From assembly GCF_008831285.2 (NCBI RefSeq), contig NC_045146.1, forward strand, positions 19,895,149-19,959,148: DNA of 64,000 bases, in the 5' to 3' direction. The notes below the pieces were generated by a model that saw only the letters and a program-made list of their open reading frames with translations, had not been told where the DNA came from and ran no database searches. The stretch comes from Nymphaea colorata. Taxonomy: Eukaryota > Streptophyta > Magnoliopsida > Nymphaeales > Nymphaeaceae. The position numbers were made by a program, and so were the translations under genes. Shown here in pieces: positions 12,206-22,900 of this stretch (positions within the stretch are counted from its first letter, which is position 1; each line of letters opens with the position of its first letter).

Positions 12206-12551
12206 GCCTTGTTAGTAGCTGTTTGTTTTGCTCTTACTTCTCTCTGTTTCTCCCTCATGAACTAACATAGTTTTGTGAATGGCGCAGACTTGCATGCAAT
12301 AGTTTGTTGATTGTTTGCATGACATGCACTCTTGTATAAATCGTGTGGTTCAATTTGTTTCTGAAATATAAGAATTTGGACAATCTGTCGTGCAAATCAA
12401 ACGTCAGAGACATATTTCTATGCCTAAACTATATCAAACGGCAGACAATTCACACTACTGTCCTTTGGGACAAAAATAGAGTGGTGTGTTAGAACATGAT
12501 GTCCAGTTCCTCTTGTCTATGGAACTGACAATCAAACGACCTTTAAGGGCT

Positions 12552-12716
12552 TGATCTATTGACAATAATAACACATTGTTATTGTACCATGAATCTGATC
12601 TAAAATATTAGATATTTACAAAACAACGTATTATAGTATTTCACAAATTTTCCTTGTTTTTTGAAAAAAGTTTATAAGATAGCTACAATGTGTTACTATT
12701 ACCAAACAACCCTTAA
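12552..12716. mobile_element. Putative MITE with long inverted repeats
   Basis: The left arm includes TTAAGGGCTTGAT followed by AATAATAACACATTGT. The right arm reads in reverse complement TAAGGGTTGTTTGGT followed by AATAGTAACACATTGT. The core is AT-rich. Target duplication is not clear. Confidence 0.4.
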
Positions 12717-13748
12717 TTTTGATAATTTTATTTCCTTCAAGTTGTCTGATTCCAATTACCTCTTATGGAAGACAACTGATGGGCCTTATTGAATCCCAAG
12801 ATCTCAAGGCTTTACCGCAATGTGGTGGAACTCCTGGTCATGTTGCTTGGCAAAAGTCCGGATATGGCTTGGAAAAATAGCTGGACTATACGTGCAATAA
12901 GTAAGCCAGAGGTGATGAACTATGTACATGTGAGAACAAAGCCCAATGGTCAAAATACAGCAGGATCTCGGAAAATCACCATTGATTTGGGGGCCCTTGT
13001 CATATGAGGGTAGTGCTTGGCTGAGAGGACGACCCTTTTTCTCTCAACTCATGGATATAAAGTTTGACAACAGGAAATACTATCACAACATCCTATGAAC
13101 TTGTTTAGACATTAGAAAACATTAAAACACACGGTTTAATAAATTTACTTAATACTATATGTATGTTCCAATATTTGGGCAAGATTCATAGAATATTTTG
13201 CTAATACTCATATTACCAAACACAAGACATCCTGAATAAGCCAAGCGAGTGGCAGACATACAATGGACGTCAGTCTCTTTGACTCACAAGTTCAGCTTAG
13301 CCGAAGACTCCCACGCTGTTCCCCCCTCAGTTCACCCTAGCCCCTCTTATTCTCTTACAGGCAAACATCGGCCAAGCCTCCACACAAAAAAAAACTCTTC
13401 TCCGATGTCTCGAGGGGAGTAGAGTTGCTGGTCAGTTTGAGGGATGCACAGACGGCACACCCTCAATTTAATTCTTGTACGTGCTGCTTATTTGGATTGG
13501 AAAAGGTGATATGCACTATACTCAAACACTCACGTTCAAGATTGTACTATAAGACTGCCTAGATCTTAAAGCAAAATTGGATAGTAGAAGCAGATGGAAA
13601 GAAAGAAGGGTGGCTTTGGCGTATTTAGAAAGCGGGTAAATAAAATTTTATCCTCCCGAAACGTCCCTGTGATTCCTAGCCTGCTGCGGTCGACTACCTC
13701 CGAGCCAGGGAGTAGGGTATCAGACACGACACGGAGACGCGCTCGCAC

Positions 13749-13774
13749 AGAGAGAGAGAGAGAGAGAGAGAGAG
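13749..13774. repeat. (GA)n tract upstream of CPSF160
   Basis: A GA dinucleotide run of about 26 bases some 300 bases upstream of the CPSF160 start codon. GA/CT tracts are common in plant core promoters and leaders; any role here is inference. Confidence 0.9.
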
Positions 13775-13994
13775 GGGTTTAAGGGCAAAGGGGTTTCCGG
13801 AGCAAGAGTTTGCTTCTCTTCTTCTTCCCCAGTTCCCCCTTAAGACGATACGGGAGGAAGAAGTCTCGAACCTTGCTCCCTCATCGCTCTGCCTCCTTCC
13901 CCACGGGGCGTTCAAGTTCCATCTATCTGCTGAGAGGTTTGAAGAGCCCCTTCATTTGTTCCTGCACAGCTCCGTCTTCTCGGCCCACAGCCAC

Positions 13995-14005
13995 CCCTAG
14001 GGTTT
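13995..14005 (+). promoter_or_regulatory. Telo-box-like motif in the CPSF160 leader
   Basis: CCCTAGGGTTT lies about 70 bases upstream of the start codon. AAACCCTA-type telo boxes are frequent near transcription starts of plant housekeeping genes. The motif is seen; its function here is inferred. Confidence 0.3.
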
Positions 14006-14073
14006 GCATTCTCTTATTCCTTTTGCTACTACTCTCATCCATCCATTCCTTCGTGGGGGCCTCACCCGGAACC

Positions 14074-16918
14074 ATGAGTTTCGCGGCCCTCAAGATGATG
14101 CATTGGGCCACCGGAGTGGAGCACTGTGCCACCGGCTTCATCACCCATCCCTCCTCCGACTCCCTGCTTCCCGCCGCTCCGATACACGGTGACGATCCCG
14201 ACTCCGAGTGGCCGCAGCCGCCCCCTAGCAAAGTTTTTGCTCCCCTTCCCGACCTTGTCTTGACGGCGGGCAATGTGCTCGAACTTTACGCTGTTAGGAT
14301 ACAAGAAGAGGACAGCCGGTCCTCCCGCCTTTCTGGTGATCCTCCTTCGGACTCCAAACGTGGCGGTGTCATGGACGGAATCTCTGGCGCATGTTTGGAA
14401 CTCATTTGCCATTACAGGTAAGGTTATTCTGATCCTTCCTTTCTTTTCTATCGTCTCCACGAACTCGAGACGATGCTGTAACAATTCGTGTCCGAGCCTT
14501 CAGCAACAGTTTCTTTTTTGCTTGATCGACGATGGATTTTATTTATTTAATCATCATGCACTTAAGAGTCTGCTGCATTTATTTTTAGATGAAGACATGC
14601 TGGTCTTCCAATTTTTGATTGCGTCGATTGTGGTTAAAGTGTTAGTCGGCTTTTATACTTTATTGACCATTCCTCGTTCCTCACTCGATGTTTGTTCTTG
14701 CGTTTCTGAAAACTAAAAACTTTTTTTGTTTTTTTTTGGGGAAGCTGTCGATCTTCTGCAGCCACGAGTATTTTTAGTGGTCTTGCCCGTTCCACTGCAT
14801 GTACTGGAACACCAAAAATTATGGACAATCTTTTCTATCTGCACCTCTTTGGAGGACATATCATAATTTGCCTGTAGTCAGCGACACACATTTGATACTC
14901 TATGGATATTATAGAAAAAAGATACATGTTTAGGGTTGCTGACTTCATTTTTTACCCCGCTTAAACTTTTCCTAGATTGCATGGTAATGTGATTAGCATG
15001 GCGATTCTGTCACTTGGTAACGATGGTGGTCATCGGAGAAGAGATTCCATCATTGTTGCATTTCAAGATGCCAAGCTTTCTGTGCTGGAGTATGACGATT
15101 CAATTCATGGGCTCCGCACAAGGTCAGGATACGGCTGTTTATCTTTAAAGTTATTGGGCTTATCTTTCCCAGGTTGCGTCTTTTCAAAGTGGACGCGTTT
15201 TTGCTTTGACATAGTATGAAATGTAAAGCATCGTTATTGTCTTGATCAAGTAGTTTTGAATGGTATTGACAGTTAAAAGCATGTTTATTTGAATTTTATC
15301 TTATTTTTGGTAATTATGCAGGATCAAATAGAACTGAAGAATAGAAACAATTGTTGGTTCTAGAAATTTTGAGAATAAAATTCCTTTTTTCATCTAATGG
15401 AGCAGTATGAATACAAATCCATTACCAGAATGGTAGGTTTATGCGACAACTGACATTTATAGTTTTACTAAACAAACAACCTGAAATATAAGAAAATTAA
15501 CAGAAAAAATCTACATGAATTCTGTAGTCTGCAAATCATCAGTGATAAACTGAAATTTGAAATTAAAATAAAAGTTAAGAGCATAATTGAAATATTTTAA
15601 TAATATAATCAATCCATAAGTTTCTTAGCAAGTATTTATAGCAAAATTTAGAACGCCCTAACTTTAACATGCAATATAGGTGGATGAACACATCAAATAA
15701 TGAATTAACAAACCCTAACATTAAGTGGATCCATATTGGCTCTTAAACCTTGTTGGTTGTCGCTGATGCCTCTTACAGTGGTATCTCTAGGTTGATCTCA
15801 ATTGGCTATATATGTGTGTGTGTAGGAGGAGGTGGCTTTTTGTTTTGTTTTTTTTTTTGGAGAGGGAGTGTAAAGAGAGAGGGGGAGAGAGAGAGAGTGG
15901 GTGTTTTGTCGCGTGCAATTTAATCTTGGCTTCGGATAATTTATGATTATTCTATGCTTATCGTGCTGTTGAAAAGTTGTTTTACATCTTATTTTGCTTT
16001 ATTTACTTTTGAACTGCTCTAGCTCCATGCACTGCTTTGAGGGGCCTGAATGGCAGCATCTCAAGCGAGGCCGTGAAATATTTGCAAGGGGTCCTCTTGT
16101 CCATGTTGATCCACTTGGAAGATGTGGAGGTGTTCTTCTGTACGATTGTCAGATGCTTATACTTAAAGCTGCACAGGTGCTATTACTTCTTATTTATGTG
16201 CTTAAATATTAAGTCAGGAATATGCAAATTCGTATATGTAGAGGGATGTTCATAAAAGCACAGTGTAGCAGTTGTTTTGTGACATTTAATAATTCCTCAA
16301 TATGTAAAATAGTTTGAGCTTGATGTATTTTCCAGTTCATTTAACTGCATTTGTAGTAGTTGTTCTTGCATCTACTCGTTCTTAGTTACATATGGTAGTT
16401 TTAGCTTAATGATGTGTTTTCCTCATAATCTACTTAAGTCTAAAATAAGGTTCATTTGGTTCTATATAGATCACAATCTGGACATTTTTATACAGCGTGC
16501 TGTTAAATAATAATATGTTGGGCGTAATTAGGCCTAATATTTGTTTGTATTTTTAAGTTTAAACATATTTTCATTTCTGCTGTACCCTGTTGCATAGATA
16601 AGGTCCTGAGAATTGTGCAGGGGCAGATAACGTTGTATTGGGTCTGAGGTGTTGTACTTTTATTACTTGATGTTCATTGAACGAGCAGTTCTTGTTAGAG
16701 TAAACTGTTGGTGCAAAAACATATATGATGAATTTGCTACTGATCAATGAAATCTTACGTGTTTGTATTTTACTTTTTGAAGGCTGGTTATGGCCTGGTT
16801 GCAGATGAAGAGATACATGGTTCTGGTTCTGCTATCGCTGTCCGAGTTGAGTCATCTTATGTAATTGGCTTGCGTGATTTAGACATGAAGCACATAAAGG
16901 ATTTCATATTTATTAATG
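14074..16918 (+). CDS. CPSF160: CPSF160 exons 1-4 (residues 1-260)
   Basis: Exon 1 begins [19 protein letters not shown] and ends within CLELICHYR, where the arginine codon is split AG/A. Exon 2 carries [20 protein letters not shown], exon 3 [17 protein letters not shown] and [17 protein letters not shown], exon 4 [20 protein letters not shown]. These blocks match the first propeller of plant CPSF160. Introns 1-3 are 558, 900 and 606 bp, AT-rich and without recognisable content apart from a T-run and GA tract near 15845-15900. Confidence 0.93.
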
Positions 16919-19900
16919 GTATTCACTTTGTTAGACTCTTAGATTTGTATTACAAGTAGAGAATGATTTTTTTTTTCTTAATATGCTATTTTATCTGTGC
17001 AGCAATAAGAAAAACAAGAGATATTCTTCACATTTCAGTATGGCAGATTCATGTCCCTTAAATGTGTGGGAAATGGTTTTTTACGTTAAGCATATGGTTG
17101 GATGCAGTTCCTTTCTCCATCCAAGTGCATGAAAATGAACTTACTTCCTTTATGATTTCAATGAAAATGGAGGTGGTACCATTTTAAGTAGCGTTGTACC
17201 TATGTCACATGTCAATACGGGGTTCTCTGACATGGGTATGGGTAGACCTGGGCATCGGGCCTGGTCCCGGGCCCAAAAGAACCGGCCCGACAGGGGCCCG
17301 GTTCAGCTCGATACCAAATAATTTTTTTATTTTATTAAAAATGTATTTTTAATTTTTAAAAATATATTTTATATTTAAAGAAATGTTTTTTTATTGTAAA
17401 CCGGGTCTGGCCTGGGCTCGGGTTTTGAGCATCAGGCCGGCCCGACCCGATGCCCAGGTTTAGGTATGGCTTGCATCTGATGTAGGCTGATCCGATCCAA
17501 AGATTCCAAACCATAAAACAATTGAAAATTTAAGAGAAAAAAACGATGAGCCTCTGCATCTGACTTGGGGGAAGAGGGTTTCTGGCAAGAGAGAGAGAGA
17601 CCAGTGTTTGACGAGATAGAGAGAGGCTCCTGCTTACATGTCCTCCTTGACATACCTTTGCACTTGACTTTCAAATTTAATTGTGACACCTTTAACTAAT
17701 TTTATTATAGCATATCACCAGAATGACATAGTAGATTGTGAACTATTGTTGTGTGATATAATTTGATACTCTTTAACTTTTTTGTTTCAAATTAGGAATC
17801 AGAAAACAATAAAATCGACAAATTATTATATAGTGAGACAAAAAATAGAAAAAGTGTTTGTATAGTTAGGGTTTTGTTTATCTACGTAACAAAAAATATT
17901 GGAGAAAATCGAGGGAGTAGATGCTAGTGCTTAAGGTAAAGTTTCCTGTGAACAATTGTAGAGGAGTCACATCTACTATAGCAGATTGCTAGTTATTAAA
18001 TGATTAAAATCTATTTCTTTTTGCACCTTGAGATCCATAATTTGGTTATGTTTTATTTTTTTCCTTTTGCTTTACGATACCAGAGGATAGATGTTTTTGT
18101 CTGTTCAAGTATGAAAGCTGTTTTAGTAAGAGAAAGAGAGAGAAGAAAAACACGTGAAATTCATTATTGATCTCTTACCCTAACCCTTACTTAAGGGAGA
18201 ACTAAGGTAAACAATAGAATTACAATGTAAACCAGGAAAATATTTAAAAATATTAAAGAGTTGTCAGGTTCTTTAATATTCCAAAACCTTCCTCATCATC
18301 AATGCTCTCTCTCAAGCTGGAGCATAGATATCTACCATGCTCAGCTTGTTACAACACTTTGAAAACTCACTAATTGCAATAGTGTTAGTAAAGATATCGG
18401 CAATTTGTTATTCAGAGACCACGTGAGTTGTAGTGATTACTCCTCCTTGAACTAAATCACGAATGTAATAAAAGTCTACTTCAATGTGTTTAGTTCTTTC
18501 GTTGAAACCAGGTTGTTTGCAATATAGGTGGCTGCCCTATTATCACAAAACATAGTCATAAGTAGTTGAACTGGAATTTTTAGGCTTTCAAGAATGGAAT
18601 TAACCCACGTCAATTCTGCTGCCGTTTGGGCCATGGCCCTATATTTTGACTCAACACTAGACCGTGAGACCACATTCTGTTTCTTGCTCCTTCAGGATAT
18701 AAGATTCCCTCCTACAAAAACACAAAACCCAGTAGTAGATTTTCTATCTTCAACAGAACCTGCATCTACCGTGTCCACCTCCTGCACCACGAACCCTCTC
18801 CCTCTACTGAAGGCCTGCCCATGGCCTCCTGGGACAGCTAATGCTGAAGTGGGTGCATCAGTTGAGGATGAAGGGTCACAGCCAGACGACTAAGTCTGTT
18901 ATAGGCCTCAGCAAGATCTGGAATTTCAGCCCCAGTCAACATTCCACTATGTGCTTCTCAAAGTGAGTTTTGTACCATGATTGACAAGGGGGACGTAGAA
19001 CTTTGAGTCGCTCATAGGCTGATTTAACTGATGCAAAGTATTGGGCCAGATCTGAGTCACCTTGTTTGAACTTAAGAAGTTCTTCTTCAACCTGCAAAAT
19101 TTTGCTCATATTCTTATCTTTCTTATCTTGGGAGTACGTTTGCTTCAAAAAATCCCACATTTGTTTGACAGAGGTATGATAAGCAATTGTAGGAGTGATG
19201 TGTGCCTGCCGCTGCTTCTGCTGTTTCCACATCAACTTCTCCAACAGCAAGTCGACATCTTGCTGTTCCACACTCATTAGTAATTTAGTATCAACATACC
19301 ATTTCCACGATCAGCTGCAGGTCTCTACCAATTAACAGAAATATTGCTGACAATGACTGCTGCCAAAAAAAAAACTTACAGACGATGACTGCCTCAAGAC
19401 TGCCGCTGCTTTTGCTGTTTCCACATTAACTTCTCCAACAGCAAGTCGACATCTTGCTGTTCCACACTCATTAGTATCAACAAACCATTTCCACGATCAG
19501 CAACAGGTCTCTAGACTCTCTACAAATATCAAACAGCTTCCAGCCATCTCCAGCAGTTGCTGTTACACCAACAGCAGTGTCAGACACCCCTCTGTAGCAG
19601 CGTCAGCCTTCACCATGATCAGAAAAACTGCTGTACACGTTCCACCAATGGTCTGATCACACGTTCCACATAGGTGTGATCAGACTCCACGAACTAGCGA
19701 TCAATAGAGAAGAGGAAGAAGAAGTAGACGAGAGGAAAGAGGAAGAAGAAGAAGACAAGAGAGGAGAGAAAGAGGTCTGACAGTCACCGGAAAGAGAGTC
19801 GCCGGAAGTCTGCCAGTCGCTGGCAGATTGAAGGGATCATGCTGCCGGCTCTGATAGCATGTTTTCGTGAGAGAAAGAGAGAGAAGAAAAACACGTGAAA

Positions 19901-22900
19901 TTCATTATTGATCTTTTACCCTAACCCTTAAGGAAAAATTAGAGTAATCAATAGAATTACAATGTAAACCAGGAAAATATTTAAAAATATTTGTCAGGTT
20001 CTTTAATATTCAAAAACCTTCCTCATCATCAACAAAAGCCTTGAATAACATTGACACATCTTTTTGTTGAAGTATAAAGAGTCACCCCCATTAACAGAAG
20101 TTATGAAAATTAGCTGTGCTCATTTCTTGCTATCATTTAAGTTGATTTATTGAGCATAATACTGTTTTAGTACAATGTTGAGAATCATTGCTGTAATTTC
20201 TCAGCATGTACTGTAGGCAGTAACAAACCAATGTAGGTTTCAAACTTCAAATGACACCTCTTTTTGGAAGAGGTATTTCAGAAAGTTGCTGGCATACTTT
20301 TTATGTTTCTCTCCCTTATCCAGATGTACTACATTGATGAGACTATATGATATGATTTCATAATCCAAGAAGAATCTTAGTTACGTATTTTCTCTGGTTG
20401 GTCTACTATACTTGTCTTGTGTAGGTTATATAGAGCCTGTAATGGTTATTCTTCACGAGAAGGAATTGACTTGGGCTGGAAGTATCTCCTGGAAGCATCA
20501 CACTTGTATGATATCAGCACTCAGCATAAATACAACATTGAAACAACACCCTCTTATATGGTCTGCTTTTGTAAGTCTTTTCCCTTTGAATTTCATTAGT
20601 TATTTATCTGGTTGAACCTCTTCTTGTGAATGTATAATCACCTCTTTTATTTGTATATGGAAGTTTTTTATGCTATTTCTCTAACACATACAATGCAACT
20701 ACTGCACTGTTAAATGGTGGCGGTTTTGATAACATTTTGTTTGCAGTAGAGAAATTATTGCAATGATTAATCCGCAAACAGTAATACTTACATGTGGCAT
20801 TACTTACTTGGTGAGAACATTGGGATTTTTTCAATCCCAATAACACAAAACTTAAGTGTTGTCAATAAAACTGCCTTCAAGACATTGGCATGACCATAAT
20901 TTTGATCTATACTGACTTAGGCTGTCATGCATTCTCTACCATATATGTTGTTCCTCTCTAAAAGTTATGTTGAGAATATTCGACTCTTAGATAGATTGTC
21001 TGGTAATAAAATGCGATGTGCTCTAATTGCTTTCAATCTTGGGTTTGATGAATAATATATAGATGAAAGAATGCATGCTGTTGTTCCATTTAAAAAGAAC
21101 ATGAATTTTCCTGAAATATCAATGAAATTGTTGTGCAATATAGGAGCCTCATCAAGATGGAGTGTTTTCTGTATACCATTTCTACTGTTATTGCGATTTA
21201 AAGAGCACTACTCTCTACAGTAACATTGATTGCTTTGCTGAATCTTGTGTCATAAAAAAGTAGGAGACTCCAAGGTTTGTTTCTAGTCTCATGCATGTCA
21301 ATGAGTTGCATTGATCTGTGAACCTTTGCTGCATTATGCAGCTCTTTAGTCATTATTATGTGTTGAGAGCAAGATGGTGGATCTGGCGTTATTGCCCTCA
21401 ATTGTTCCTTTTGACTTTTTGGGTCCATTAAAATATATTGTGGATGTGAATTGCTTGGATTTGAGCTGCTTATGTAACTGGACCAGAGCCCTTCTAAGCT
21501 CTAATTGGAAATTCTGTTTGATACTCTGTGGTTTCCAATCTATGGCATCAGTGTCTGTGGTGAATACCTAGATTGATTATGCTCTGTGGTTTCCATCTTT
21601 GGTACCAGTGTTCATGGAGGATACCTAGATTGTTTTTTTGTTGATTTTGGTAGTAAATGGTTCTAAACTTCTAATAATCTATTTGGATGAGATCGACTCC
21701 TGAATCCAAATGCTAACCAGATGGGGCTCTGAATAAATGTGAATATTAAGCAAATAAGATTTAGATCCAGTTTTAGATTCTTCATCCAAGTTCAAATTCA
21801 AAATGAAATGGTGACAGTTCAAACCTGATTAGCTGAGACTGGTAATGTCTGCATTTAACTTAAGTATGTCCTGTTTACCTCTCCAGGAAAATGCTGAAAT
21901 TTTAATGTGCTAACCTGATTGCATTTCCTTCTTTTGAGGAAATGACAGACTAGGGGTTCAGCTGATCCAAGGCAAACTTTGCCATCAGCTGAACCCTTAG
22001 TCTGTCATTTCCTCAAAAGATTTAGATCCAGTTTTAGATTCTTCATCCAAGTTCAAATTCAAAATGAAATGGTGACAGTTCAAACCTGATTAGCTGAGAC
22101 TGGTAATGTCTGCATTTAACTTAAGTATGTCCTGTTTACCCCTCCAGGAAAATGCTGAAATTTTAATGTGCTAACCTGATTGCATTTCCTTCTTTTGAGG
22201 AAATGACAGACTAGGGGTTCAGCTGATCCAAGGCAAACTTTGCCATCAGATGATGGGAAAAACTAATGGCTGCTGATTCTTCTTTTTCTGTTCAAACAAG
22301 TCCTCTACAATGATTGTGTAAGGTTATCTACGGTGAGGGCTTTGCTTCCTTGTAAGGCACAGACATCTTTAGAGAGCAGTGATGTCTTCATGGGTTTGTG
22401 TTCAATGTGATTGTCTTGCTTGCTAGTTGCTGATTACGTCACAAATCAGGGGACCCTATAAGTCACTAGTATTAATAGGATTTATGAAGATAAAAGAAAA
22501 TTCATATGTTATAAACTTTACACGTTCTTTTTTATTAGAGTTTTAAACTCTTTAGTGTTTGTGAAATACATTATTTTTTTTTTGCATGCCTTATTGCACC
22601 TAACAGTATACATCTTTTTATGTTATGTTAGTCAGCCCTTCTCGCAACAAAATTGATGTGTTATTCTGAACCCTTTTCTCTTTATAACCAGAATCTACCT
22701 CATGATGCATACAAGCTTCTTGCTGTACCTTCTCCCATTGGTGGTGTGCTTGTGATCTGTGCAAATAGTATTCATTATCACAGCCAGGTACTGGTGATCT
22801 TTTGCTTTTTCATTGTCATTATTTTTAACATGTGCTTCCTTTTTGTTCGCTTTTTCTTTCTTCCTTTGCATTAGTAAGCATTTGATTAATCATGTTGCCT

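Larger units (their letters stand above)
7852..13600. other. Intergenic region between EXORDIUM-like and CPSF160 genes
   Basis: About 5.7 kb with no supportable gene. The first 300-450 bases are probably the 3' UTR of the EXORDIUM-like gene. The stretch 8380-9300 is GC-richer and has open frames of 80-136 codons without family motifs or convincing starts. The region holds a 51-bp minisatellite (about 10463-10766), a 157-bp-offset direct repeat (11926-12205) and two small inverted-repeat elements (10283-10355 and about 12552-12716). Confidence 0.55.
18114..20039 (-). mobile_element. Internally deleted Ty1/copia element (intron 4)
   Basis: Two LTRs (18119-18304 and 19860-20034) flank a 1.55-kb core, bounded by a perfect 5-bp target duplication AAAGC (18114-18118 and 20035-20039). 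On the minus strand the order is 5' LTR, tRNA-Met-like primer site (19848-19859), a leader, a gag fragment, then directly the RNase H C-terminal part. Protease, integrase and reverse transcriptase are missing. It belongs to the same broad copia group as the element in intron 23, since RNase H and gag blocks are similar. It is non-autonomous and antisense to CPSF160. Confidence 0.88.

Noticed and set aside
10283-12550. A single 2.2-kb element bounded by GGGCGTTTGAT (10283) and ATCAAACGACC (12531)
   Set aside because: The ends match only over about ten bases, there is no target duplication, and closer partners explain each end.
13810-14073. In-frame extension of CPSF160 exon 1 upstream of its ATG
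   Set aside because: It begins at TTG with no ATG, is low in complexity and does not match CPSF160 N-termini; it is leader sequence.
13923-14484. Minus-strand frames of 116 and 140 codons over CPSF160 exon 1
   Set aside because: Antisense shadows of a conserved exon, with no recognisable domain.
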